DNA from: Mycolicibacter longobardus | GTDB lineage: Bacteria; Actinomycetota; Actinomycetes; Mycobacteriales; Mycobacteriaceae | Direction: 5' to 3' | DNA: 64,000 nt | NCBI RefSeq assembly: GCF_002102265.1 | Contig: NZ_LQPG01000017.1 | Coordinates: forward strand, 1 to 64,000 | Shown: positions 1 through 12,400 of the stretch, piece by piece | How positions within the stretch are numbered: position 1 is the first letter of the stretch | How the letters are laid out: every line of letters starts with the position of its first letter | Notes under the pieces: model-generated | Told to the model about the DNA's origin: nothing | Database searches by the model: none | What the model saw: the letters and a program-made list of their open reading frames with translations, nothing else | Made by a program: the position numbers and the translations under genes

Positions 1-116
1 TGCATGTTTTGAGCCAGACTCCAGATGGGAAAGAACCCAACCACCGCAACAGCGGCAACACCGACAATGACACTGAGTGCGTGTTTGTACGCGACGCGCC
101 GGGGCCGACTGTACAT
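1..116 (-). CDS. N-terminus of a putative membrane protein, cut by the window edge
   Basis: An ATG at 116 opens a frame running leftward off the window without a stop. The visible 38 codons begin with a short basic stretch (about residues 1-12, rich in Arg and Lys) followed by a hydrophobic helix (about residues 13-35), which fits a signal anchor or signal peptide. It lies 24 bp downstream of, and in the same direction as, the gene at 141-1376, so it may be cotranscribed. No clear ribosome binding site is visible. Function cannot be named from so little sequence. Confidence 0.45.
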   Translation of the reverse strand, partial: MYSRPRRVAYKHALSVIVGVAAVAVVGFFPIWSLAQNM

Positions 117-140
117 CTGTGCACGTTCGCGGGCGGGAGG

Positions 141-1376
141 TCAGCCCAGCGCGACCACGGTGTCGCCGCGCTGCTCCAGCACCGTCGGGCCCGACACCGC
201 CGGAAACACCGACGACACCCCGGGCGGGCGGCCGACCGGGATGACGCGTTCGGGTGCACCGGTGCTCTGGTCGTACACCCCGACCCCTCCGGTCACCGGG
301 ATCAACAGCCGATCGCCCATCCGCGCCGCCGGTCCCAATGGAACGGTCGCACCCGAGGCTGCAACGGTGTAGCGGTAGGTCAGGGTTCCGGAGTCGAACA
401 CCATCACGGCATCGCCGGTCCACCAGCAGATCAGCCCGGTGGGCCGCGAAACCGGCAGGACGGCGCTGCCGGGGGTGGGCGCAGCCGGCAACAGCGTCTT
501 GGCGATCGTGGAGCCGGTCTGGTCGACCACTTCGATCCGGGGCTGCGGGGTGGGCAGGTAGACCGCGGTGTTGGTGCCGGAGTCGGAATCGGTCACCGCG
601 AGCACCCGGGCTCCGGAGTCGGCAGCCACTCCGGGTTCCGGGACATGCTGGGTCTCCGGCTCGTCTTCGTCCTTGCCCGCACGCAGCAGGGTCAACTGGA
701 GGTCGGCCTGCCCCTCGCAGGATTCGAGTACCGAGACCGCCGACGAGGCCGCTGCGGCCGACACCAGGGTGCAGCCCTGGCCGCGGCCGCGAGCCGACGG
801 CTTGACCCGGGCATCGATCTCCCCGTAGGACAGCACCCGGACCAGGTCCGAACGCCACAGTTCCAGTCGGCTGGTTCCGGCGGACAGCACCGCGTTGCCC
901 TCGGAGGTGACGGTCACCGCCCGGTCGGCGTAGCTGGTTCGGGCCGGCCCGCGGGTGCCTGTCGCGGCGACGATGCTGCTGACCTGGCCGCAGCCCCGGG
1001 AGTCGGGATAGACGGCAACGGCGTAACGGTAGACCCAGGAGATTCCACACAGATCGACTCCGCGGGCATAGCTCCAGCGTTCTTCCCCGGTGGCCGGATC
1101 GCGCCCACTCATCTGAGGCCCGTCGCCGGTGATGACGGTGCCGGAGACGATCACCGGCGCCCATGTGACCGGGCTTGCCGCCGTCCACAGCTGGGACAGG
1201 GCCGCCGGCACCATTGCGGCCGACGGGGGATTGGTCGCCGAATCTGATGCCGGCCGAAGCTCGGTGGCGCGCGCGTCGCTGGTCCACCAGATGGCCACCC
1301 CGACGACGGCGATCACGACTGCGATCACCGCCGCCGCGACCAGATCACCGGTGGTGCGGCGTTCGGGTCGCACCAT
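141..1376 (-). CDS. Membrane-anchored Ala/Val-rich protein, likely beta-propeller (Rv3212-like)
   Basis: A 411-residue protein with a basic N-terminus, one transmembrane helix at about residues 11-31, then a long extracytoplasmic region. The exported part holds repeated hydrophobic segments with GD and GT turns (for example near VMVFDSGTLTYRYTV and LLIPVTGGVGVYDQ), the pattern of PQQ-like or WD-type beta-propellers. It follows rhlE by 14 bp on the same strand, matching the Rv3211-Rv3212 arrangement I recall from M. tuberculosis. No catalytic motif is evident, and the role is unknown. The propeller fold is inference from repeat character only. Confidence 0.8.
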   Translation of the reverse strand: MVRPERRTTGDLVAAAVIAVVIAVVGVAIWWTSDARATELRPASDSATNPPSAAMVPAALSQLWTAASPVTWAPVIVSGTVITGDGPQMSGRDPATGEERWSYARGVDLCGISWVYRYAVAVYPDSRGCGQVSSIVAATGTRGPARTSYADRAVTVTSEGNAVLSAGTSRLELWRSDLVRVLSYGEIDARVKPSARGRGQGCTLVSAAAASSAVSVLESCEGQADLQLTLLRAGKDEDEPETQHVPEPGVAADSGARVLAVTDSDSGTNTAVYLPTPQPRIEVVDQTGSTIAKTLLPAAPTPGSAVLPVSRPTGLICWWTGDAVMVFDSGTLTYRYTVAASGATVPLGPAARMGDRLLIPVTGGVGVYDQSTGAPERVIPVGRPPGVSSVFPAVSGPTVLEQRGDTVVALG

Positions 1377-1390
1377 TGCGGAGCGCGGGC

Positions 1391-2908
<1,518 letters not shown>

Positions 2909-3148
2909 GCGCGGGCAGGTGCCTTTCGGAGTCGGCGCGGTATGTCAGTCGATCGCGGTGCGGGTCGGGGCGCACACACTTGGACGGTCGATACCTTGCC
3001 GATCATCAACAGCACCGTCGGGGCCCTGCACTCGCCGAGTAGGCGGGCCAACCGCATGTACGCACATTGCGCGGCAGCGCCGAACAGGCACTGCCTGGTC
3101 TCATACTACCTGGTCGGGCCGGGCATCGGTCCACAGCCGCGCAACGCC

Positions 3149-3154
3149 TACAGT
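3149..3154 (+). promoter_or_regulatory. Probable -10 element of a leaderless promoter
   Basis: TACAGT lies 6 nt before the ATG at 3161, so transcription would start at or beside the start codon. No Shine-Dalgarno sequence precedes the ATG, which supports a leaderless mRNA. Inferred from sequence only. Confidence 0.5.
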
Positions 3155-3160
3155 GTGGTG

Positions 3161-3856
3161 ATGAATTCGGTTCCCCCGGCTGACCCGGTGGCGCAGGCTT
3201 CCCAGCCGCGGCTGTCCGCCGATCATCCCGGTGTCAACGAGCTTTTCGCGGTGCTGGCCTACGGCGAGGTGGCCGCGTTCTACCGGCTCACCGACGAAGC
3301 CCGGATGGCCCCCGATCTGCGTGGCCGGATCTCGATGGCGGCGATGGCCGCCGCGGAGATGGGCCACTTCGAGTTGCTGCGTGAGGCCCTTGAGCGCCGC
3401 GGTGTCGACGTGGTGGCGGCGATGTCGAAATACGCTACCGCCCTGGACAATTACCACCGGCTGACCATGCCCAGCACCTGGCTGGAGGCACTGGTCAAGA
3501 CCTACATCGGTGACGCGATGGCCGCCGACTTCTACCTGGAGATCGCCCACGGACTGCCCGACGAGGTGGCCGACGTGGTGCGCGCGGTGCTCGCCGAGAC
3601 CAAGCACTCCCAGTTCGTCGTCGACGAGGTGCGCGGCGCCGTCACGGCCAGCGCCAAACAGCGCAGCCGGCTGGCGCTGTGGTCGCGCCGGCTGCTCGGC
3701 GAGGCCATCACCCAGGCCCAGTACGTGTTGGCCGACCACGACGAGCTCGTCGATCTGGTGGTCTCCGGCGCGGCCGGGTTGGCGCACCTGGCCGGGTTCT
3801 TCGACCGGGTCCAGCAGACCCATGACGAGCGCATGCGCGAGCTGGGGCTGGCTTAG
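3161..3856 (+). CDS. Ferritin-like fold protein, MiaE-like (Rv3210c-like)
   Basis: A 231-residue mostly helical protein. Acidic and His residues spaced along helices (for example EVAAFYRL near 24-31, EMGHFELLREALE near 66-78 and ETKHSQFVVDEVRG near 146-159) resemble the di-iron ligand pattern of ferritin-like proteins, including tRNA hydroxylase MiaE-type folds. The ATG at 3161 was chosen because it gives the length I recall for the tuberculosis homologue (231) and because a TACAGT -10 box sits just upstream. The substrate is unknown, and the assignment of actual metal ligands is tentative. Confidence 0.8.
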   Translation: MNSVPPADPVAQASQPRLSADHPGVNELFAVLAYGEVAAFYRLTDEARMAPDLRGRISMAAMAAAEMGHFELLREALERRGVDVVAAMSKYATALDNYHRLTMPSTWLEALVKTYIGDAMAADFYLEIAHGLPDEVADVVRAVLAETKHSQFVVDEVRGAVTASAKQRSRLALWSRRLLGEAITQAQYVLADHDELVDLVVSGAAGLAHLAGFFDRVQQTHDERMRELGLA

Positions 3857-3976
3857 GGCCGACAAGCAGCAGCCCGCCCAGACGTTATCGCCGAGGGCGA
3901 ACGGCCGGTGCGCACCCACGTGGTGTCCGTCCACTAGCCTGCTTAGCAACGCCCACCGCAAACGAAAGGGGCCGGC

Positions 3977-5105
<1,129 letters not shown>

Positions 5106-5118
5106 TCATTCTGGGACG

Positions 5119-6153
5119 GTGACCTACGACCCGGGGCGAAGTGGCGGTGGTCGAGCCCCGGTGCTGCGGGATCGCTTCCGTGAACCGCTGCGCGCCCAGC
5201 GTGACCCGCTCGCGGCCGGTGCCGGGCGACTGCGGTCCGACCGTGACATCCACCGCCAGTGGCGCAAGCAGAGCTGGCTGGGCAGGTTCGTGTCCACCTA
5301 CGGCTGGCGCGCTTACGCCCTGCCGGTGTTGATGGCGCTCACCGTCGTGGTGGTGTATCAGACCGTGACCGGCACCGGGGTGCGCACCCGGGCCGCCGAC
5401 GACGCGGTCCAGGGTCCGCCGACGATCGGATCGGCCGGCACCTCGATCATCGGCGCGCCACCGCGCGGTCTCACCGAATTCGACGTCAACCTGCCGACCG
5501 GGGTGCTGCCCGACGGCGGCCCGTTCACCGAGGCCGGTGACATGACCTGGCACGTCATCCCGGGCAAGGAACCGCAGTTCGGCCAGGGGACCGAGAAGGT
5601 GTTCGCCTACACCATCGAGGTGGAAAACGGCATCGACACCACCGCGTTCGGCGGCGACGAGGCGTTCGCCCGGATGGTCGACCAGACCCTGCGCAACCCC
5701 AAGGGATGGACGCACACGCCGCAGATCGGATTCGTGCGGGTGGACGGTACAGATCCGATCACTCCTGATTTTCGTATCTCACTGACCTCTCCCATGTCGG
5801 TCCGGGAGGGCTGTGGCTACGAGATCCCGTTGGAGGCGTCCTGCTACAACCCGTCCTACGGGGCGACGTCGGAACCGCGGGTGTTCATCAACGAGGCCCG
5901 CTGGGTACGCGGCGCCGTGCCCTTCCAGGGAGACATCGGGTCCTACCGGCAGTACCTGATCAACCACGAGGTCGGTCACGCCATCGGGTATCAGCACCAC
6001 GAACCGTGCGAGAAGCAGGACGGCCTGGCGCCGGTGATGATGCAGCAGACGTTCGGCACCTCCAACGACGACGCGGCGAAGTTCGACCCGGACTGGGTCA
6101 AAGCCGACGGCAAGACGTGCCGGTTCAATCCGTGGCCTTCCCCGATCGCCTGA
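5119..6153 (+). CDS. DUF3152 membrane-anchored metalloprotease-like protein (Rv3207c-like)
   Basis: A 344-residue protein with a basic cytoplasmic N-terminus, one transmembrane helix at about 64-84 and a large exported domain. Near the C-terminus it carries HEVGHAIGYQH (283-293), which fits the zinc motif HExxHxxGxxH of metzincin-type peptidases, followed by a Met-containing turn (VMM near 306-308). Paired cysteines (for example 232 and 242, 297 and 334) suggest disulfides in the exported domain. The GTG at 5119 gives the most plausible N-terminus; a weak TCATTCT lies about 7 nt upstream. Family members are annotated only as DUF3152, so protease activity is inference from the motif. Confidence 0.85.
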   Translation: MTYDPGRSGGGRAPVLRDRFREPLRAQRDPLAAGAGRLRSDRDIHRQWRKQSWLGRFVSTYGWRAYALPVLMALTVVVVYQTVTGTGVRTRAADDAVQGPPTIGSAGTSIIGAPPRGLTEFDVNLPTGVLPDGGPFTEAGDMTWHVIPGKEPQFGQGTEKVFAYTIEVENGIDTTAFGGDEAFARMVDQTLRNPKGWTHTPQIGFVRVDGTDPITPDFRISLTSPMSVREGCGYEIPLEASCYNPSYGATSEPRVFINEARWVRGAVPFQGDIGSYRQYLINHEVGHAIGYQHHEPCEKQDGLAPVMMQQTFGTSNDDAAKFDPDWVKADGKTCRFNPWPSPIA

Positions 6154-6186
6154 GCCGACTTCCTGAGCTTGCGGGAAGATGGTCGG

Positions 6187-7365
6187 GTGTCGATATCACT
6201 GCCGCCGCTGGTGGAGCCGGCCGGCGAGCTGACCAGGGATGAAGTCGAGCGCTACAGCCGGCACCTGATCATCCCGGATGTGGGCGTGCAGGGGCAGCGG
6301 CGGCTCAAGAACGCCCGGGTGCTGGTGATCGGCGCCGGGGGATTGGGCGCGCCCACGCTGCTGTATCTGGCCGCCGCCGGTGTCGGCACCATCGGGATCG
6401 TCGACTTCGACATCGTCGAGGAGTCCAACTTGCAGCGTCAGGTCATTCACGGGGTCTCCGATATCGGCCGCTCGAAAGCCGAAAGCGCGCGCGACTCGAT
6501 CGCCGAGATCAACCCGCTGGTGCGGGTCCAGCTGCATCAGGTCCGGTTGGAGCCGTCGAACGCCGTCGAGCTGTTCGAGTCCTACGACCTGATCCTGGAC
6601 GGCACCGACAACTTCGCCACCCGCTACCTGGTCAACGACGCCGCGGTGCTGGCGCACAAGCCGTACGTGTGGGGTTCGATCTTCCGCTTCGAGGGCCAGG
6701 TCTCGGTGTTCTGGGAGGACGCGCCCAACGGCCGCGGCCTGAACTATCGCGACCTGTACCCCGAGCCCCCGCCGCCGGGCACGGCCCCTTCGTGCGCCGA
6801 GGGCGGCGTGCTGGGAGTGCTGTGCGCGTCGATCGGGTCGGTGATGGGCACCGAAGCGATCAAACTGATCACCGGTATCGGGGAACCGCTGCTGGGCCGT
6901 CTGTTGCTCTACGACGCCCTGGAGATGAGCTACCGCACCATTGCGATCCGCAAGGATCCGTCCACACCGGCGATCACCGAGTTGATCGACTACGAGTCGT
7001 TCTGCGGCGTGATCTCTGACGAAGCGGGCGAGGCGGTTTCCGGGTCCACCATCACCCCGGCCCAGCTGCGTGAGCTGCTGGACTCCGGGACGGAGCTGGC
7101 ACTGATCGACGTGCGCGAACCGGCGGAATGGGCGATCAACCGGATCGAGGGCGCGCAGCTGGTCCCACAGTCGGCGATCAACGCCGGCGACGGCCTGGCG
7201 AGCCTGCCGCGGGACCGGATGTCGGTGCTCTACTGCAAGACCGGCATCCGCTCCGCCGAGGTGCTGGCCACCCTGAAGAAGGCCGGGTTCGCCAATGCGG
7301 TCCATCTGCAGGGTGGAATCGTGGCGTGGGCCAAGCAGATGCAGCCCGACATGGTCATGTACTGA
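6187..7365 (+). CDS. moeZ: MoeZ: ThiF/MoeB-type adenylyltransferase with C-terminal rhodanese domain
   Basis: A 392-residue enzyme that activates the C-terminus of ubiquitin-like sulfur carriers by adenylation and then transfers sulfur; in mycobacteria it thiocarboxylates CysO for cysteine synthesis and MoaD-type carriers. Residues 1-260 are the ThiF/E1-like domain with the nucleotide loop GAGGLG (49-54) and the DGTDN and RYLVNDA motifs. Residues about 285-392 are a rhodanese domain with active-site Cys350 in CKTGIRS. The GTG at 6187 is chosen because it gives the family length; the upstream ATG at 6169 would add six unnatural residues. The gene follows the DUF3152 gene by 33 bp. Confidence 0.93.
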   Translation: MSISLPPLVEPAGELTRDEVERYSRHLIIPDVGVQGQRRLKNARVLVIGAGGLGAPTLLYLAAAGVGTIGIVDFDIVEESNLQRQVIHGVSDIGRSKAESARDSIAEINPLVRVQLHQVRLEPSNAVELFESYDLILDGTDNFATRYLVNDAAVLAHKPYVWGSIFRFEGQVSVFWEDAPNGRGLNYRDLYPEPPPPGTAPSCAEGGVLGVLCASIGSVMGTEAIKLITGIGEPLLGRLLLYDALEMSYRTIAIRKDPSTPAITELIDYESFCGVISDEAGEAVSGSTITPAQLRELLDSGTELALIDVREPAEWAINRIEGAQLVPQSAINAGDGLASLPRDRMSVLYCKTGIRSAEVLATLKKAGFANAVHLQGGIVAWAKQMQPDMVMY

Positions 7366-7399
7366 AGCGTGCCTGCCGCGACCCGCTGCGATCACCGCT

Positions 7400-7405
7400 T
7401 AGGCT
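7400..7405 (+). promoter_or_regulatory. Probable -10 element of a leaderless promoter
   Basis: TAGGCT ends 6 nt before the GTG at 7412, with no Shine-Dalgarno between, the typical arrangement for a leaderless mycobacterial transcript. Confidence 0.5.
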
Positions 7406-7411
7406 TGTCGC

Positions 7412-8266
7412 GTGACCCTCGAGCCGCCGCCTGAACATGTGTTGGCGACGTTCGGGCTCCGCAATGTCACACCCGCACCGCTGGGTGCCGGCTGGGAAGA
7501 CGGCTGGAAGTGCGGGGAAGTGGTGCTGTCGATGGTCGCCGACCATGCCAGGGCCGCGTGGTCGGCGAAGGTGCGCGAGACGTTGTTCGCCGACGGCATC
7601 CGGCTGGCCCGGCCGGTGCGATCCACGGACGGACGCTATGTGGTCTCGGGCTGGCGGGCCGACACCTTTGTCGGCGGGAGCCCCGAGCCCCGCCACGACG
7701 AGGTGGTGTCGGCCGCCGTTCGGCTGCACGAAGCCACCTCCAAGCTGGAGCGGCCCCGCTTCCTCACCCAGGCGCCGGTGGCGCCGTGGGCTGACGTCGA
7801 CGTGTTCATCGCCGCGGATCGGGCCGCGTGGGAGGAACGGCCGTTCGCCTCGCTGCAGGCCGGCGCCCGGTTGGCCCCGGGCTCGGTGGACGGTCAGCGC
7901 TCGATCGACCTGATCAACCAGCTCGCCACCTTGCGCAAGCCCACCAAGAGCCCGAGCCAGCTTGTGCATGGCGACCTGTACGGGACGGTGCTGTTCTCCG
8001 GTGCCGCGGCGCCCGGCATCACCGACATCACGCCTTACTGGCGGCCGGCCTCGTGGGCCGCCGGGGTGGTGGTGGTGGATGCCCTGTCGTGGGGGGACGC
8101 CGATGACGGGTTGATCGAACGCTGGGAGACGCTGCCCGAGTGGCCGCAGATGTTGTTGCGCGCGTTGATGTTCCGGCTTGCGGTGCACGCACTGCACCCG
8201 CGGTCGACAGCGGAGGCTTTCCCCGGGCTGGCGCGCACCGCGGCTCTGGTGCGGCTGGCGCTTTAG
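7412..8266 (+). CDS. APH-like conserved actinobacterial protein (TIGR02569, Rv3205c-like)
   Basis: A 284-residue protein with an aminoglycoside-phosphotransferase-like lower lobe. The catalytic-loop signature HGDLYGTVLF lies near 187-196 and a DFG-like segment ITDITPYWRP near 206-215. The usual N-terminal ATP-binding Lys region is weak, so kinase activity is uncertain. The GTG start is supported by the -10 box 6 nt upstream. The gene lies convergent to the alkyltransferase-like gene. Function is unknown. Confidence 0.82.
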   Translation: MTLEPPPEHVLATFGLRNVTPAPLGAGWEDGWKCGEVVLSMVADHARAAWSAKVRETLFADGIRLARPVRSTDGRYVVSGWRADTFVGGSPEPRHDEVVSAAVRLHEATSKLERPRFLTQAPVAPWADVDVFIAADRAAWEERPFASLQAGARLAPGSVDGQRSIDLINQLATLRKPTKSPSQLVHGDLYGTVLFSGAAAPGITDITPYWRPASWAAGVVVVDALSWGDADDGLIERWETLPEWPQMLLRALMFRLAVHALHPRSTAEAFPGLARTAALVRLAL

Positions 8267-8292
8267 CCGTCTTCCCCGCGTCGAGTGTCGGG

Positions 8293-8613
8293 TTAATACA
8301 CGTTTCCGATAAGAATGCGTGCATCAACCCGACACTCGGCGAGGTCCACCTTGCCGTCGTCTGACAACACCCCTTCGGCGCGTAGCCGTTCCAACTGCTC
8401 GGTGCGCAGGTGCGCCGCCGGCCGCCCGGATGCGCGGATCACCCGATGCCAAGGCAGATCAGCGGAGTCGGTGCGCATGATCCAGCCCACAATGCGGGGG
8501 TTGGAAAGCCCTGCCGCGGAAGAGATATCGCCGTAGGTGGCGACCCGGCCGGCGGGAATCGCGGCAACCAGCGCGCGCACCGCCTCCACCTGGGCTTCGG
8601 TGACAGGAGCCAT
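8293..8613 (-). CDS. Alkyltransferase-like protein (ATL), MGMT-fold DNA lesion binder
   Basis: A 106-residue protein of the O6-alkylguanine-DNA alkyltransferase fold. The active-site PCHRV of true methyltransferases is replaced by PWHRV (54-58), so the acceptor Cys is Trp55. ATL proteins bind O6-alkylguanine without dealkylating it and flag it to nucleotide excision repair. The helix-turn-helix region (about 25-48, with YGDISSAAG) and the arginine finger region are present. The gene begins immediately after the stop codon of the hydrolase at 8614, so the two are cotranscribed. Confidence 0.9.
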   Translation of the reverse strand: MAPVTEAQVEAVRALVAAIPAGRVATYGDISSAAGLSNPRIVGWIMRTDSADLPWHRVIRASGRPAAHLRTEQLERLRAEGVLSDDGKVDLAECRVDARILIGNVY

Positions 8614-9399
8614 CTACATCACCGGTAGCCGTTCAGCGATCAGTTCGGCCACCTCGGCCGGGCGGGCCTGGTCGACCATGTGATCGCAATCCAGGTCCAC
8701 CAGTCGGAAATTCGTGCCGAGCCGGTCCTGCAGCCCGGCGATCAGGTCTTCGCTGACGTAGGGCGGCGAGGTGCGACTCGCCCGCACCAGAGTGGTCGCG
8801 GTACCCGGCGCCGGCAACACCATGTCCCGGGCCAGCTCGCTCCAGTACGACATCATCGCGGGCACACTGATCCGCCAGCCGAAACGCCCGGTCGGCAGTG
8901 CGACCAGATGCTCGTCGAGTTCGACGTCGAGAAGCGCCGGGTCCACGTCGGACCACGAACCGTGCTCCTTCTCGGCGCGAGCCTCCGCGGCATCGGGGTA
9001 GTCGGGGGAGGTCAGCATCGCGTCGGCGATCCGTGCCATCCAGGCGCCGTCCAAGCCGATCGCCGGGTCCAGCAACACCAGCGCGGACACCAGGTCGGGA
9101 CGTGCCGCGGCCAGGTGCAGCGCTATCGCTCCGCCGAACGACTGCCCGACGACCGGGACGGGTCCACCGGCCTGCTTCTCGACCAGGGTGGCCAGCGCCG
9201 CTACGTTGGCATCGATGGTCCACGGGGCCGCCCACGACGAGCGCCCGTGCCCGACCAGGTCCGGTGCGGCGATGCCGATTTCGGGGAGATGCCCGGCTAC
9301 ATGTCGCCAGCGCGCGCCGTGGCCGGTCAGCCCGTGTATCGCCAGCAGCCCCACCGGGCCATCCGGGCCGTAGCGGTGCACGTGCAGTCGAGGATTCAC
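8614..9399 (-). CDS. lipV: Alpha/beta hydrolase, LipV-like
   Basis: An alpha/beta hydrolase fold esterase or lipase of about 261 residues. It shows the oxyanion HG region (IHGLTGHG), a nucleophile elbow GQSFGG and a late catalytic His (CDHMVDQARP). The GTG at 9399 is preferred because the next in-frame ATG (9450) would nearly abut the divergent adnA start; the start is uncertain. The stop codon touches the ATG of the alkyltransferase-like gene. The position matches Rv3203 lipV as I recall it. The substrate is not evident. Confidence 0.78.
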   Translation of the reverse strand: MNPRLHVHRYGPDGPVGLLAIHGLTGHGARWRHVAGHLPEIGIAAPDLVGHGRSSWAAPWTIDANVAALATLVEKQAGGPVPVVGQSFGGAIALHLAAARPDLVSALVLLDPAIGLDGAWMARIADAMLTSPDYPDAAEARAEKEHGSWSDVDPALLDVELDEHLVALPTGRFGWRISVPAMMSYWSELARDMVLPAPGTATTLVRASRTSPPYVSEDLIAGLQDRLGTNFRLVDLDCDHMVDQARPAEVAELIAERLPVM

Positions 9400-9456
9400 C
9401 CGTCGATGGTGCCAGTCGCGGCCGTGATTGTCAGAGGGCAGTGCTGTCATAGCGTC

Positions 9457-12400
9457 ATGACGCAGCACTGGGGATCGAGCGCCGCGGACGTCGCCGTGGC
9501 GCTCGATCCGCGTGCGCGTGGCGTGCTGCAGGTGCGCGGTGGGCCGGGGACCGGCAAGACCAGCCTGCTGGTTGAGGTGGCCCTAGCCCATGTGGCCGGC
9601 GGTGTTGACCCGGAATCGGTGCTGCTGCTCACCCCCGGCCGGATCGGCACCGCTGCGCGCGCCGCGACAACGGCAGCGCTACTGCGGGCTCGCCCCCCCG
9701 GCCGGCCGGTGATCCGCGAATCCCTGGTCCGCTCCGTGCACAGCTACGCCTTCGCGGTGCTCCAACGCGCCGCGCGGCGCGCCGAGGCCGCACCACCCCG
9801 GCTGGTCACCGGGGCCGAGCAGGACAGTGTCATCCGCGACCTGCTGGCCGGCGACGGAGCCGGAGCCTGGCCGCCGTCGTTGCACGCAGCGCTGGCCACC
9901 GACGGCTTCGCCACCGAACTACGCGACCTGATGGCGCGCTGCGCCGAACGCGGCGTCGACCCGGCCCAGCTGGTCAAGCTGGGCAAGCGGTGCCGCCGCC
10001 CGGAGTGGACGGCCGCGGGCAGGTTCGCCCAGCAATACGAGCAGGTGATGCTGCTGCGTGCCGCGGTCGGCACCGCGGCCCCCCAGGCGACCACCCCGGC
10101 GCTGGGCGCGGCGGAATTGGTCGGGGCAGCCCTGGAAGCGTTCGCAACCGATGCGGATCTGCTGGTCGAAGCACGCAGCCGGATCCGGTTGCTGCTGGTC
10201 GACGACGCACAGCAACTCGACCCGCAGGCGGCTCGGTTGGTGCGGGTGCTCGCCGCCGGGGTGTTGCGAACGGTGATCGCCGGCGACCCGGACCAGGCGG
10301 TGTTCGGGTTCCGCGGCGCCGAGCCCACCGCCTTGCTAGCCGACGGCGTGCAGGCGGGCGGGGGCGTCACCCCGGTTGTGACGTTGAGGACGTCGTACCG
10401 GTGCGCCCCTGCGGTGGCCCGTGCTGTCAGCGCGGTCGCCGGACGCCTGCCCGGGTTCGGCGCCACCCGACACCTCGAGGGCAGCGGGTCCGACCCCGGA
10501 TCGGTGACCGTGCGTACCGTCGCCTCCGGCCACGCCGAGGCCGCTTTGATCGCGGACACGCTGCGCCGTGCCCACCTGATCGACGGCGTGCCGTGGTCGC
10601 AGATGGCGGTGATCGTCCGTTCGGTGCTGCGGGCGGCGGCCCGGCTACCCCGAACCCTGGCCGCCGCCGGCATCCCGGTCACGCTGCCGGCCGCCGGCGG
10701 GCTGCTGACCGAACAGCCCGCGGTGGCCGCCCTGCTGACGGTGCTCGAATGCACCGCTGACGTAACAGATGGCCGCCGGGCGTTGACGCTGCTCAGCGGA
10801 CCCATAGGGCGGATGGATCCGATCTCGCTGCGGCAGTTGCAGCGCTCGCTGCGCCGCACCGCGGCCGGACCGGAAACCCCGGGCGATCGCCTGGCGGCGG
10901 TGCTGTCCGGTGAACCCGGCCCGCTCCCGGGCGCCCACGCCCGCGCGCTGCGCAGGGTGCGGGCGGTGCTGCAGGCGGCGGATCGCAGCCACGCCGGTGG
11001 CCGCGATCCGCACTACACGCTGTGGCAGGCCTGGAATCGGTCGGGGCTGCAACAACGCTGGCTGTCGGCCGCCGAGCGCGGCGGCCCAGCCGGTGCCCAA
11101 GCCGGCCGGGACTTGGATGCGGTGACCGCGCTGTTCGACCTCGCCGAGCAGTACGTCACGCGCACCGCCGGTGCCACCCTGACGGGGCTCGTCGAGTACG
11201 TCACCGCCATGCAACTCGTCGCGCCCCGCGTCGAGTCCGCGGCGGGCGCCGAAGCGGTCGGTGTGCTCAGCGCGCACGCGGCGCTCGGACGCGAGTGGGA
11301 TCTGGTGGTGATCGCCGGCGTCCAGGAAGGACTGTGGCCCAACACCGTTCCGCGCGGTGGCGTACTGGGAACCCAGCGGCTTCTGGACACCCTGCACGGC
11401 CTCGGCGAGGATGTCTCGGCCCGGGCGCCGTTGCTCGCCGAAGAGCGACGACTGCTGGTCGCGGCGATGGGCCGGGCGCGGCACCGGCTGGTGATCACCG
11501 CGGTCGACGGCGAAGGTGGCGGCGGCGCCGAAGAGCAGATCCCCTCGGAGTTCCTCACCGAACTGGCGGCCTGCGCCACCGGCGACGGCCAACGGGCGCC
11601 GGTGGTCCCGGTCGTGGCACCGCCGGTGCTGTCGGCGGCTGGCGTGGTGGGCCGACTGCGCGCCGTGGTCTGCGCGCCCGACGGAGCGGTGACCGATGCC
11701 GAACGGTCTGATGCGGCAACACAATTGGCCCGCCTGGCCCGGGCCGGGGTACCAGGTGCCGATCCGCAGGACTGGCATGGCACGGCACCGCTGAGCACCA
11801 CCGAACGGCTGTGGGACCCTGACGGCGGGCAGGTCGTGACGCTGTCACCCTCGGCGTTGCAGAGCCTGCTGGACTGCCCGCTGCGCTGGATGGCCGAACG
11901 CCACGGCGGCACCGACGGCCGGGATCTGCGTTCGACGATCGGATCGGTGATACACGCCCTGGTGGCCGAAGCGGCAGACCGTCCGCAGGAGTTGCTGGCC
12001 GAGTTGGACCGGGCGTGGCAGGAACTGCCCTTCGCCGCGCAGTGGTACTCGGCCAACGAACACGACCGGCATCGCACCATGATCGAGACGTTTCTGGAGT
12101 GGAGAGCACAGACCCGGGGGCAGCTCACTGAGGTCGGCACCGAGGTCGCGTTCGACGGCGTGATCGACGCCGGCGACGGAGTGCGGGTGCGCGGCCGGAT
12201 CGACCGGGTGGAACGTGACGCCGCCGGGCGCCTGGTGGTCGTGGACGTCAAGACTGCCAAGACCCCGGCCGCCAAGGATGACGCGCAACAGCACGCACAG
12301 CTGGCCGTGTACCAGCTGGCGGTGGAGGCCGGGCTCATCGGTTCCGGCGAACAGCCTGGTGGCGCCCGGCTCGTCTATCCGGCCAAACCCGGGGCGGGCG

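Noticed and set aside
8293..8613. Functional O6-methylguanine methyltransferase
   Set aside because: The acceptor Cys is Trp (PWHRV), so it is an alkyltransferase-like protein.
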